Part shown: piece after piece, positions 8,512 through 16,648 of the stretch
Position numbering within the stretch: position 1 is the stretch's first letter
Layout: every line of letters starts with the position of its first letter
From: Rhodococcus sp. ARC_M6
GTDB taxonomy: Bacteria > Actinomycetota > Actinomycetes > Mycobacteriales > Mycobacteriaceae
Assembly: GCF_022810305.1 (NCBI RefSeq)
Contig: NZ_JALGQH010000018.1
Span: forward strand, 1 to 64,000
Reading direction: 5' to 3'
Length of the DNA stretch: 64,000 bases
The notes under the pieces: model-generated
What the model was told of the DNA's origin: nothing
Seen by the model: only the letters and a program-made list of their open reading frames with translations
The model's database searches: none
Program-made: the position numbers and the translations under genes

Positions 8512-10134
8512 TCAGCTCTTCCAGACCTCGTCGAACAGCATGATGCTGTCGATGCTCTGCTGCAGTCCGTGAACGTTCTTGTTCCAGACATCGAAGTTCG
8601 GGACGTTGCCCCACACCTGCCACGGCACGGTCTCGTTGGCGCGCTCCTGAATCTTGGCGAGGACGGCTTTCTTGTCCTCGTCAGTGGTGGCGACACCGAG
8701 CTGATCGAGCAGAACGTCCATCTGAGCGTCCGAGTAGCCCGTGGCGTTGTTGCGTCCACCGGTCTTGATGCCGGTGTAGAGGCGCTCGAACGGATCCGCT
8801 TCCGGAAGACTGAGGGCACCCGTACTCATGTCGTAATCGTGGTCGACGTACATGCGCTTGACCAGATCACCGGCGCCGGTGACGTATTCGATCTGTGCAT
8901 CGAAGCCAACTGCATTGAGCATGGCCTGCACGCCCAGCGCAGTTGCCTGCGCCGACGGCTCCTGGATGGAGAGGAAGGTGATCTTGCCGTCGTAGCCCTC
9001 GGCCTTGGCCTGATCGAGCAGTTCCTTCGCCTTGGCCGGGTCGACACCGATCGGTGCGACGTCGTTGTGCCAACGCGAGGACTCTTGGAAGATTTCCTGA
9101 CCGGGCAGACCCTTGCCGTTGTTGACGCGGGTGTTCAGCGTCTCCGGGTCGATGGCAAGTGCCATCGCCTGCCGGACCTTGACATTCGAACCGGGGCGCC
9201 CCGGAGCCATGTTCACGTTCGAGATGTAACCGAGCGACGGGATGTCGATGAAGCCCGGGTTGCCGCTGTCGATCAGATCGAGGATCGGCGCGAGCGTACG
9301 CATGTACGCAGCGTCGATGCCGCCGGTCTTGAGAGCTTCAGCCGTCGGCTGAGCGCCGACGATGCTGATCAACTTGAGCTTGTCGACGTTCGGTGCGCCG
9401 CCGTAGTAGTCGGGACGCGCGGCCAGGACGAGTTCCACGTTGGGGGAGAAATTCTCGAGCGTGAAGGCACCGGCGCCGATCGGGGTGAACTGGTCACCCT
9501 TCTGAGCTGTCGGGGCGACGATCATGCCCGGTCCGGTGGCCAGCATCGACTGAATGCCAGTCCACGGATCGACGAGGTTGAAGACAACCGTCGTCGCGTC
9601 CGGAGTATCCATCGAGTCGACCTTGGCGGCCCAGAGGCTGGACTGCGGTCCCTTGTTGGTGACGTAGCGGGTGATGCTGTCGGTGACTGCCTTGGAGTCC
9701 AAAGGTGTTCCGTCGCTGAATGTCACGCCGTCACGAAGCTTCAATGTCCAAGTCTTGCTGTCGACGCTCGCCTCGAGCGACTCCGCCAACTGCGGGACGA
9801 ACTCCTGCTTGATGGGGTCGTAGCGCATCACGACGTCGTAGATCGCGCCGAGTTCGCTGCCACCGGTAGAACCGGCAACCTGCCCCTTGGCGGGATCGAG
9901 CGTCGTCACTGCCGCGTAGCCGCTGAATGTCAGCGTGCCACCTTTTGTGGGCGTGCCGGGATCAGCCTGTTCGTTGACCATGCCGATCTTGAGCGCGGAA
10001 CCCGATTCGACGGTTTCACCGCCGCCGCCGCCGCTGGAACCGTTGTCGGCGCAGGACGCCAGGAACATGCCGGCAGTAACTGCCAGGGTGACCGCGGTAA
10101 ACCCGCGGCGGTAACGAAGGGAACTACGATTCAT
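8512..10134 (-). CDS. ABC transporter family 5 solute-binding lipoprotein (orphan)
   Basis: 540 residues from the ATG at 10134, which has GGAGGAATTCGA directly upstream; an in-frame start 25 codons earlier lacks such a site. A twin-arginine-containing signal (RRGFTAVTLAVTAGMFLASC) ends in the lipobox LASC, so the protein should be lipid-anchored outside the membrane. A Gly/Ser linker leads into a DppA/OppA-type (SBP_bac_5) domain with LDPAKG near the start. No permease or ATPase gene is adjacent, so it must work with a remote transporter. Given the steroid neighbours, a bulky hydrophobic acid is a plausible ligand, but this is inference. Two palindromes 47-74 bases upstream look like its operator. 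Confidence 0.88.
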   Translation of the reverse strand: MNRSSLRYRRGFTAVTLAVTAGMFLASCADNGSSGGGGGETVESGSALKIGMVNEQADPGTPTKGGTLTFSGYAAVTTLDPAKGQVAGSTGGSELGAIYDVVMRYDPIKQEFVPQLAESLEASVDSKTWTLKLRDGVTFSDGTPLDSKAVTDSITRYVTNKGPQSSLWAAKVDSMDTPDATTVVFNLVDPWTGIQSMLATGPGMIVAPTAQKGDQFTPIGAGAFTLENFSPNVELVLAARPDYYGGAPNVDKLKLISIVGAQPTAEALKTGGIDAAYMRTLAPILDLIDSGNPGFIDIPSLGYISNVNMAPGRPGSNVKVRQAMALAIDPETLNTRVNNGKGLPGQEIFQESSRWHNDVAPIGVDPAKAKELLDQAKAEGYDGKITFLSIQEPSAQATALGVQAMLNAVGFDAQIEYVTGAGDLVKRMYVDHDYDMSTGALSLPEADPFERLYTGIKTGGRNNATGYSDAQMDVLLDQLGVATTDEDKKAVLAKIQERANETVPWQVWGNVPNFDVWNKNVHGLQQSIDSIMLFDEVWKS

Positions 10135-10180
10135 TCGAATTCCTCCAGAAGGTGATGTGATTCGACTGTCAATCACAAGG

Positions 10181-10208
10181 TGTTGCGCAACAAAGCTGTT
10201 GGACAACA
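10181..10208. promoter_or_regulatory. Tandem palindromic operator TGTTG-NN-CAACA
   Basis: TGTTGCGCAACA (10181-10192, a perfect 12-bp palindrome) is followed by TGTTGGACAACA (10197-10208), the same dyad with two central bases changed. The centres are 16 bp apart. The pair lies in the 385-bp gap between the IclR gene and the binding-protein gene, 47-74 bases before the latter's start. IclR regulators often bind such paired dyads, so IclR control is the obvious inference. The rest of the gap 10135-10519 shows no gene. Confidence 0.65.
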
Positions 10209-10519
10209 CAGGTTTGGCTTATGCGCCGAAGAATCTGTGTTCTACCGGGCGCCTCGGTCGACTCAGTCGACATCGTGATGCGATAACGATCCACTGACTG
10301 TCTAGCGCACTCGCCGCCACACAGTCGCGCCATTACCGGTGATCGAGATCTACGGGCACGACGGGCCTTCGTAAGGTCTCCAATGTGGTTGCAGCACAGG
10401 CACGCCGAACCATGAATGAATTTGCGGCAATTGTCCGAATCTATGAATTGCGAACCATGTTCAGGTGACACAGCTGAAGGTGATACCGCCACGGCGATAA
10501 CACCTGAACTACCGGAAAC

Positions 10520-11428
10520 TCAGATCCAGTGCTGAGTGGAAACAGCGAGGAGACGGTCCATCGTGTCAGCCGAGAAAGTATTGACGGGAACGGGCGGCGC
10601 CTTGCGTCCACGACGCGGGGCACCCAGCTCGGGGTACAGCGACCGCGAGACCTCACGGGCCGCGTCGACAACCAACGGTGCGACTCGCTCGAGCTGAGCA
10701 GTCCGCATGTCGCCACACAGGGCGATGCTGCCGACGGGGCCTTCGTGCCCACGAATCGCAGCGGCAACACAGGCCACTCCACGAGCCGATTCGCCGCGCT
10801 CGAACGCGAGACCACGACGCTGACGGATGCGGTTGAGTTCCTGATGCAGAACGCCGATCTCCGAGATGGTGTTCTCGGTACACCGCGGGAGGGTGGTACC
10901 GAAAAGGGCGTCGACCCGCTCCGGGTCGATCCACGCCAGCATCGCCTTGCCACCGGCCGTGGAGTGCGCAAGGGCACGGCCACCGACTCGCGACGGGAGT
11001 GCTGCAGCGAAACGTCCGCCGACCTTGTCGAGGTACACCGTTTCACGGCCGTCGAGGACAGAGAGGTGCACAACCATTCCGGTTTGCAGATGCAGTTCAT
11101 GCAGAAGCGGTGCCGCGGCTTCACGAATCTGGCTGTGGCCGCCGTCGCCGCCACCCAGTCCGAGTGCGCGTCGACCCAAGCAGTAGCCGAACGAGGCATG
11201 ATCGACCCAGTCGAGTTTGACGAGCTGATCGAGGATGCGGTGAACAGTGGAACGCGGAAGCTGCGTGCGGCACGCAACCTCTTCCAGCGTGAGCCGGGCA
11301 GCTCGACCGTCGAAGGCATCGAGAATGAGCGTCATCCGCTCGACCATCGACGGCGGCAGGTCCTTCTTGGCCGCAGTGTTGGCCGGCTGAACCGTGGTCA
11401 TTGTGTCGTCGATATCAACGATGGTCAT
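10520..11428 (-). CDS. IclR-family transcriptional regulator
   Basis: 302 residues. Winged helix-turn-helix at about 30-90 (ERMTLILDAF...LTLEEVACRTQLPRSTVHRILDQLVKLDWV), then an IclR effector domain (GGKAMLAW, GLAFERGESARGVACVAAAI). ATG at 11428 with GGGAGG five bases upstream. A C-terminal extension of about 35 residues (after RSLYPEL) is proline/arginine rich and unusual in the family. It is flanked by the binding-protein gene (same strand) and by the divergent LLM gene, and probably controls one or both, perhaps also the hsa genes. Confidence 0.9.
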   Translation of the reverse strand: MTIVDIDDTMTTVQPANTAAKKDLPPSMVERMTLILDAFDGRAARLTLEEVACRTQLPRSTVHRILDQLVKLDWVDHASFGYCLGRRALGLGGGDGGHSQIREAAAPLLHELHLQTGMVVHLSVLDGRETVYLDKVGGRFAAALPSRVGGRALAHSTAGGKAMLAWIDPERVDALFGTTLPRCTENTISEIGVLHQELNRIRQRRGLAFERGESARGVACVAAAIRGHEGPVGSIALCGDMRTAQLERVAPLVVDAAREVSRSLYPELGAPRRGRKAPPVPVNTFSADTMDRLLAVSTQHWI

Positions 11429-11443
11429 TGACGCCTCCCGGAA

Positions 11444-11461
11444 ACTGGAATTGATTCTAGT
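11444..11461. promoter_or_regulatory. KstR-like 18-bp dyad upstream of the IclR gene
   Basis: ACTGGAAT-TG-ATTCTAGT: the arms match at 7 of 8 positions. It lies 15 bases before the IclR start and 105 bases before the divergent LLM start, overlapping the likely promoter of the regulator. A second short dyad GTGAC-N10-GTCAC follows (11460-11479). The 18-bp dyad resembles the two boxes at 16502 and 16568, and more loosely the published KstR half-sites AAC/GTT. Confidence 0.55.
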
Positions 11462-11566
11462 GACTATAACCTAGGTCACAGCATCTGGGAAGCCGAGCCT
11501 CGCAAATCAGTCCCGATCACCGGAAAGTTGCCCCCTCACGAACGCTGCCACAGCTATAAACGCCCG

Positions 11567-12442
11567 ATGCACCTGGGAATCGTCACACCGGTCCTGATCC
11601 AGCACCCCAGCACCCGCTGCGAATGGGAGGCCACTGCCGACATCGAAGAGGTTGCGCAGATCGCCGAAACGGCCGACCGGCTCGGTTTTCACCACCTGAC
11701 CTGCAGCGAACACGTGGCAGTACCGGCCGAGATCGCCGAAGAACGCGGCGGAACCTACTGGGATCCACTAGCAACCCTCGGATATCTCGCCGCCCGGACA
11801 CGCAATATCCGCCTTGCCACGCAGGTGCTCGTCCTGGGATATCACCATCCGCTCGAGATCGCGAAGCGCTACGGAACCCTGGATCGCGTCAGCAACGGCC
11901 GACTCGTTCTGGGCCTCGGAGTCGGCACGCTAAAAGAAGAATTCGATCTCATAAATGCACCGTTCGCCGACCGTGGAGCACGCGCCGACGACGCCCTCGC
12001 AGCGCTGCGAGTCTCGCTGTCGAACCCCCGTCCGGAGTACCACGGCGAGTTCTACGACTACGCGGACTTCGTCGTGGAACCGCACGCCGTCCAGACCCGG
12101 GTACCACTGTGGATCGGCGGACGGACAAAGCGGTCTCTGCGCCGAGCAGTAACCCACGGCGACGGCTGGGTACCGTTCGGATTGCGCCTCTCGGAACTGA
12201 AGGACATGCTCGCCGCAGCGCCCCTCCCCGAGCGCTTCGACGTCATCCTGTCCACCGGCGCTCCCCTCGACCCACTTGGCGACGCCGAGCAGACCGTCCG
12301 CGCGCTGACTCGCGTTCGTGACGCCGGAGCGACCATCGCAAGCTCCTCGATCTCCGCGACAAGCGCTGATAATTTCAGCGATCAACTCGAAGAACTTCAC
12401 CGCATCGCCCTCACCGAGGGCATCGAATTCACCGCTTCCTGA
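11567..12442 (+). CDS. LLM-class F420-dependent oxidoreductase
   Basis: 291 residues, luciferase-like TIM barrel (MHLGIVTPVL; GFHHLTCSEHVAVP; LATQVLVLGYHHPLEIAKRYGTLDRVSNGRL). The GYHHP and NGRLVLGLGVG blocks are characteristic of the actinobacterial F420-dependent subgroup. I chose ATG 11567 because the homology begins there. No Shine-Dalgarno is seen, but TATAAA ends seven bases before the ATG, which would fit a leaderless mRNA. It probably reduces or oxygenates a catabolic intermediate; the substrate is unknown. An NTF2-like gene follows after 30 bases and is likely cotranscribed. Confidence 0.85.
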   Translation: MHLGIVTPVLIQHPSTRCEWEATADIEEVAQIAETADRLGFHHLTCSEHVAVPAEIAEERGGTYWDPLATLGYLAARTRNIRLATQVLVLGYHHPLEIAKRYGTLDRVSNGRLVLGLGVGTLKEEFDLINAPFADRGARADDALAALRVSLSNPRPEYHGEFYDYADFVVEPHAVQTRVPLWIGGRTKRSLRRAVTHGDGWVPFGLRLSELKDMLAAAPLPERFDVILSTGAPLDPLGDAEQTVRALTRVRDAGATIASSSISATSADNFSDQLEELHRIALTEGIEFTAS

Positions 12443-12472
12443 TTTATCCATTCCGTCTGTAAGGACTATCCG

Positions 12473-12964
12473 ATGACCGACTCCACATCACTGATCGAAT
12501 CCCTGCTTGCACGCGTCGAACTCCTCGAAGACAAGCTCGCCATCACCGAACTCCTGACCGCCTACAGCCCGGCCGTCGACAGCGGGTGCGCCGACGAGGT
12601 CGCGAACCTGTGGCTCGAAGACGGCGTCTACGACGTCGACACCGGAGCGATGCACGGCCGTGGCGAACTGCGCGCGATGGTCAAGAGCGACGCACATCAG
12701 CACTGGATCATGAACGGCGCCGCGCACATGATGACGCCGGCCCACATTCGTATCGACGGCAACAAGGCTGTCGCAACCTGCCATTCACAGTTGATCATCA
12801 AGGATCCCGAGAACCCCAAGGGCTTCAAGGTCCTGCGGATCACCGCCAACCGCTGGGAACTGGTCAAGAACGACGGTGAGTGGAAGGTCGAACTCCGCAC
12901 CAACAGCATCCTCGACGGACGCCCCCAGGCTCGCGCACTTCTCGCTGCCGGGGTGACGAGCTAG
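12473..12964 (+). CDS. NTF2/SnoaL-like protein
   Basis: 163 residues of the SnoaL_4 (NTF2-fold) type: helical start (ARVELLEDKLAITELLTAYSPAVDSG), then FW-like LWLEDGVYDVDTGAMHGRGEL and a C-terminal beta sheet. Proteins of this family act as small hydratases, isomerases or dehydratases, or bind hydrophobic ligands; delta5-3-ketosteroid isomerase has the same fold. The conserved tyrosine at AYSPAVD and a histidine at AAHMMTP could line the pocket. The second gene of the LLM unit, it ends at a strong hairpin. Two more NTF2-like genes occur in the window (19432, 51471). Confidence 0.82.
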   Translation: MTDSTSLIESLLARVELLEDKLAITELLTAYSPAVDSGCADEVANLWLEDGVYDVDTGAMHGRGELRAMVKSDAHQHWIMNGAAHMMTPAHIRIDGNKAVATCHSQLIIKDPENPKGFKVLRITANRWELVKNDGEWKVELRTNSILDGRPQARALLAAGVTS

Positions 12965-12970
12965 CTCCCT

Positions 12971-13016
12971 GCTGTGCGCCTTTATTAACCGCCGGCGGTA
13001 AATAAAGGCGCACAGC
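12971..13016 (+). terminator. Perfect 46-base hairpin after the NTF2-like gene
   Basis: Outer arms 12971-12986 and 13001-13016 are perfect 16-bp complements ending in AT pairs, and the middle ACCGCCGGCGGT is itself palindromic, so nearly the whole element folds. It starts 6 bases after the stop. The stem shares CTGTGCGCCTT with the hairpin at 5770-5822. Confidence 0.8.
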
Positions 13017-13046
13017 ACAGGACTCACCTTGAAAGTTCGGCCACCC

Positions 13047-13066
13047 GAACTCTATAGTTCATATAG
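13047..13066. promoter_or_regulatory. Dyads upstream of the Nramp gene
   Basis: GAAC-N6-GTTC (13047-13060) overlaps CTATA-GTTCA-TATAG (13052-13066), 41-60 bases before the chosen start of the Nramp gene. Mn/Fe transporters are usually repressed by MntR or DtxR-type proteins, but the sequence does not match the textbook IdeR/DtxR box, so the regulator is unknown. Confidence 0.4.
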
Positions 13067-13106
13067 TCGAATCATCTGGTTCGGCGTATGCGCGATCAGG
13101 AGTCCG

Positions 13107-14363
13107 ATGAGCATCCGTACGAGAGAATTGGCACAGCGCCCACGTCGGCGACCGAGTGGCAGATCCATCGCACTGCTCGGCCCGGCATTCGTAGCTGCCA
13201 TCGCGTATGTCGATCCCGGAAACGTTGCCGCCAACCTCACTGCCGGCGCCAAATACGGCTACCTCCTGATCTGGGTGCTGGTTCTCGCCAATGCCATGGC
13301 CGTCCTGGTGCAGTATCTGTCCGCGAAACTCGGCCTGGTCTCCGGAAAATCCTTGCCGGAGATGCTCGGTCAGCGTCTACGCAAGAACAACCGTCGCGCA
13401 TTCTGGTTGCAAGCCGAAACGATGGCGATCGCAACGGATGTCGCCGAGGTCATCGGCGGCGCCATCGCGCTCAACCTCCTGTTCAACGTCCCACTCTTTG
13501 TCGGCGGACTCATCACCGGCTGCGTGTCGATGGTCATTCTGATGATTCAAAGTAGGCGTGGCCAAAGGACTTTCGAGTTCGTTGTCATCGGACTTCTCGC
13601 GATCATCACGATCGGCTTCCTCACCGGCCTCGCCTTCACCGATGTCTCGGGCACCGACGCCGTCGCCGGCTTGGTTCCGCGATTCGAAGGCACCGAAACA
13701 GTGCTACTCGCCGCGAGCATGCTCGGGGCAACAGTCATGCCGCATGCCATCTACCTGCATTCCGCATTGGCACGAGATCGTCACGGCCACATCGAACCCG
13801 GGCCCCGGTTGCAGCGACTCCTGAAGATCACTCGCTGGGACGTCGTAATCGCGCTCATCATCGCCGGCACCGTGAACATCGGAATGCTGCTTCTCGCCGC
13901 ATCCGCGCTGCGCGGAGTTCCCGGAACGGACACCATCGACGGAGCCCATGCGGCAATCGAGAACTCCCTCGGCCCCGGAGTTGCCGTGGTGTTCGCGATC
14001 GGCCTGCTCGCATCGGGCCTGGCATCCACATCCGTCGGTTGCGCTGCCGGCGCCGAGATCATGCACGGCCTTCTTGCCATTCGCATTCCGGTGATCACTC
14101 GGCGGATCGTCACCCTCATCCCCGCTCTCATCGTCCTCGGACTGGGCGTCGACCCGACATTGGCACTCGTGCTGAGCCAAGTGGTGCTGAGCTTGTGCAT
14201 ACCGTTCGCGATCATCCCCCTCGTCCGGATGACCTCGGATCGCGAACTCATGGGCGATGCCCGCAATGCCCCCCTGACCACCGTGGCGGCCTGGCTCGCC
14301 GCCGGACTGATCGTCACGCTCAACGTTGCACTGCTGTATTTGACGGTCACCGGAACCGGCTGA
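13107..14363 (+). CDS. mntH: Nramp-family divalent metal (Mn2+) / H+ symporter
   Basis: 418 residues from ATG 13107, which has CAGGAG four bases upstream. About 11 transmembrane helices. The metal-binding TM1 motif DPGN is at residues 36-39 and the TM6 motif is present as MPHA in GATVMPHAIYLHSAL; TM8/TM11 helices are rich in Gly/Ser as in the family. MPHA instead of MPHN at the last position is seen in many bacterial MntH. It imports Mn2+, possibly Fe2+ or Cd2+, with protons. It stands alone between two terminators, independent of the catabolic units. Confidence 0.9.
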   Translation: MSIRTRELAQRPRRRPSGRSIALLGPAFVAAIAYVDPGNVAANLTAGAKYGYLLIWVLVLANAMAVLVQYLSAKLGLVSGKSLPEMLGQRLRKNNRRAFWLQAETMAIATDVAEVIGGAIALNLLFNVPLFVGGLITGCVSMVILMIQSRRGQRTFEFVVIGLLAIITIGFLTGLAFTDVSGTDAVAGLVPRFEGTETVLLAASMLGATVMPHAIYLHSALARDRHGHIEPGPRLQRLLKITRWDVVIALIIAGTVNIGMLLLAASALRGVPGTDTIDGAHAAIENSLGPGVAVVFAIGLLASGLASTSVGCAAGAEIMHGLLAIRIPVITRRIVTLIPALIVLGLGVDPTLALVLSQVVLSLCIPFAIIPLVRMTSDRELMGDARNAPLTTVAAWLAAGLIVTLNVALLYLTVTGTG

Positions 14364-14463
14364 CCACGCAATTCCGCACACAACTTCACCTGCCGTGCGG
14401 TTTTCCGCGGATCGACTCGACTTGTGCACCAAATTACCCAGATGCTCACCCCGGAAACACAAA

Positions 14464-14503
14464 AGTCACCCAGCGCGCCCCTCACAAAACGCGCTGGATG
14501 ACT
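14464..14503. terminator. Terminator between convergent mntH and fadD
   Basis: Arms 14464-14477 and 14490-14503 (14 bp, one mismatch, core CCAGCGCG/CGCGCTGG) around a 12-base loop rich in A. Located 100 bases after mntH and 17 bases beyond the fadD stop. Confidence 0.7.
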
Positions 14504-14519
14504 TCAGGTAATCGACGTG

Positions 14520-16115
14520 TTAGTTCGCTTGCTCCACCAGAGTTGCCTTGGCCCAGCGGTAGTCCGCCTTGCCGCTCGGGGAACGCATGATCGTCGGAAC
14601 GGTGACAACCGTGCGCGGGATCTTGTACCGAGCAACCTGCGTCGCGCAGTGCTCACCGATTTCTGCAGCATCGGGAACGTCGAAGCCCTCACGGGTGGTG
14701 ATGACAGCGGCGACGCGCTCGCCGAACTTCTCGTCCGGAACTCCGGCAACCAGAGCGTCGAGAACGGCCGGGTGGCTCTTGATGGCCTGCTCGATCTCCT
14801 CGGGGTACACCTTCTCGCCGCCGGTGTTGATGCACTGAGATCCGCGCCCCAACAACACGATCGAACCGTCAGCTTCGACGCGTCCGACGTCTCCGAGCAC
14901 CGACATGCGGACTCCGTCGACGATCGGGAACGTCGCGGCAGTCTTGACCGGGTCGTTGAAGTACCCGACCGGGACGTGGCCTGAGCGGGCGATGTATCCG
15001 GTGTCGGGAGATCCGGGCTCGAGCGGACGCATCCGCTCGTCGACCACGCGGGTCTCGTCACGAGCCGCGATACGCATCAAGCCGTCTTCGCCGATCTCGA
15101 TGTTGCCGTCGACACCCGACTCGGAGGAGCCGAAGCCGTCGCGGATGTTCAGGTTCGGAACAAGCGACTTCAACTGGTCACGCAAGGACAGGGAGAACAG
15201 CGCTCCGCCGGACGTCACCATTGCTACCGAGCTGAGATCGTAATCCGCACCGTTGGCTGCCAATTCGTCCGCGATCGGACGTGCCATCGCGTCGCCGACG
15301 ACGGTGATGGAGATGGCCTTCTCGGTTCCGGCGAGTTCGAGCGTCGTCTTGGCGTCGAACTTTGCCATCAAAATAGCGTTGGCGCCCATGAAGAATCCGG
15401 TGAACAGCGAGTACGACGCAGCGCCGTGCATGAGCGGTGCGGTGCTGAGCATGTTCATCGCGAAGACGTTCGGCACGGCGGTGTACAGCTCTTGCGCGGT
15501 GCGGTGCGGCGGACCGAACGGGTTGCCACCGGTCAGCGCGGCAAAGTAGAAGTCTTCGTGGCGCCACATGACGCCCTTGGGCATACCCGTGGTTCCGCCG
15601 GTGTAGATGATGAACAGGTCGTCTTCACTGCGCGCTCCGAAGCCACGCGAAGACGGCTGCGCCTGGGCGGCAGCTTCGTAACCGACGGTGTCGACGCCGT
15701 CGACGACGAGCGAATCCGGGTTGCCGACGACAACAACGTGCTTCACGTCGGGCGTTCCCGGGAGAACCGTCGCGACTGTGCCCGCAAATTCTTCGTCGAC
15801 GATCAGGGCTACCGACTTGGAATCGTTGTACAGGTACGTCAGCTCGGCATCGACGTAGCGGTAGTTCACGTTGATCGGAACTGCACGAATCTTGAGGCAG
15901 CCCAACAAACTTTCGACGTACTCGACGCTGTTGCGCATGTGAAGCGCGACGTGATCGCCCGGTCCGACTCCAGCGTTCGCCAGGTGGTGCGCGATGCGGT
16001 TGGATCCCTCGTCGAGTTCGACGTAGGTGCGGCGACGGCCGTCACAAACAAGTGCTGTGCGATCCGGAATCAAGTCCGTTACGCCCTCGTACAGATCTGC
16101 CAAATTCAGTGACAC
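14520..16115 (-). CDS. Acyl-CoA synthetase, FadD19-like
   Basis: 531 residues of the ANL adenylating superfamily. Phosphate-binding loop YTGGTTGMPKG, acyl-adenylate motif GFGSSE, linker motif GDVGRVEADGSIVLLGRGSQCINTGGEKVYPEEIE and catalytic lysine in SPSGKADYRW are all present. The N-terminus VSLNLADLYEGVTDLIPDRTAL begins exactly at GTG 16115, preceded by GGAAGGCACCATCA; the frame continues upstream but without homology. The closest recognised group is FadD19/FadD17, which activates sterol side-chain acids, but other carboxylic acids are possible. It is divergent from the SDR pair at 16649 and may share their operator region. Confidence 0.85.
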   Translation of the reverse strand: MSLNLADLYEGVTDLIPDRTALVCDGRRRTYVELDEGSNRIAHHLANAGVGPGDHVALHMRNSVEYVESLLGCLKIRAVPINVNYRYVDAELTYLYNDSKSVALIVDEEFAGTVATVLPGTPDVKHVVVVGNPDSLVVDGVDTVGYEAAAQAQPSSRGFGARSEDDLFIIYTGGTTGMPKGVMWRHEDFYFAALTGGNPFGPPHRTAQELYTAVPNVFAMNMLSTAPLMHGAASYSLFTGFFMGANAILMAKFDAKTTLELAGTEKAISITVVGDAMARPIADELAANGADYDLSSVAMVTSGGALFSLSLRDQLKSLVPNLNIRDGFGSSESGVDGNIEIGEDGLMRIAARDETRVVDERMRPLEPGSPDTGYIARSGHVPVGYFNDPVKTAATFPIVDGVRMSVLGDVGRVEADGSIVLLGRGSQCINTGGEKVYPEEIEQAIKSHPAVLDALVAGVPDEKFGERVAAVITTREGFDVPDAAEIGEHCATQVARYKIPRTVVTVPTIMRSPSGKADYRWAKATLVEQAN

Positions 16116-16501
16116 TGATGGTGCCTTCCATAATTTCAGGTCCGGCGCAATCGGCCGCCCTGACCGCGCTGTCTGTTTCGGTACTACTGCCTGATCCGGC
16201 GCATTACCGCCGCATCTAGGTCTTGAGCATTGCTGCCAGGAGCGCAGCAGATCCGCCTGTCGACCCACCCGAAGCCGCCAGCGCAGATCCTGCGCTGAGG
16301 ATCTCCAGCGACTGACTGGGGCGTGGATGCTTGTGTGCAGGTGAGTCGTTGAACATGGGCGCTCCGGGCAAAATCGGTGGTGACGCGGGTGCGTACGCTC
16401 CTAGTCGGCGCGTAACCCCAAGGTGGCATGACCCACCCGTGACCTACATCACCGCTCCCACTGACCGGGACTATCACATTTCCCGTGCACCATCTGTTCA
16501 A

Positions 16502-16524
16502 AACTAGAACTAATTCTGATTTTG
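16502..16524. promoter_or_regulatory. KstR-like operator repeat 1
   Basis: Contains CTAGAACTAATTCTGA, a dyad around AGAA-CTAA-TTCT. It is identical to the repeat at 16568-16590 at 18 of 23 positions, which suggests two copies of one protein-binding site. TAGAAC...TTCT recalls the KstR operator of actinobacterial steroid genes, though the right half is degenerate. Confidence 0.5.
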
Positions 16525-16567
16525 ATTTGGGTAGTTTTACGGAACCCCGCCCAAAACAGCTTCGGCA

Positions 16568-16590
16568 AATTAGAATGAATACTAATTTTC
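16568..16590. promoter_or_regulatory. KstR-like operator repeat 2
   Basis: Contains AATTAG-AATGAATA-CTAATT with perfect 6-bp arms. Located 59-81 bases before the SDR start and 66 bp from repeat 1, so the two sites fall on nearly the same face of the helix. Confidence 0.5.
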
Positions 16591-16648
16591 AGTGGACATC
16601 GTTCCAGCGGACATCAGTGTCACTGGCACAGGATCGAAGGAGCACGAC

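Larger units (their letters stand above)
16116..16648. other. 533-bp divergent intergenic region
   Basis: Lies between fadD (minus) and the SDR gene (plus). No credible gene is present: the open frames are short and without homology. The right 150 bases are AT-rich compared with the surroundings and carry two related operator-like repeats (16502-16524 and 16568-16590). The left 350 bases show nothing I can interpret. Confidence 0.6.

Noticed and set aside
13047-13066. IdeR/DtxR iron box upstream of mntH
   Set aside because: The dyads are real but do not fit the TTAGGTTAGSCTAACCTAA-type consensus; kept only as an unassigned site.
16184-16501. 105-codon minus-strand frame in the fadD-SDR gap
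   Set aside because: No homology, unusual cysteine and arginine content, no ribosome site; composition is that of non-coding DNA.
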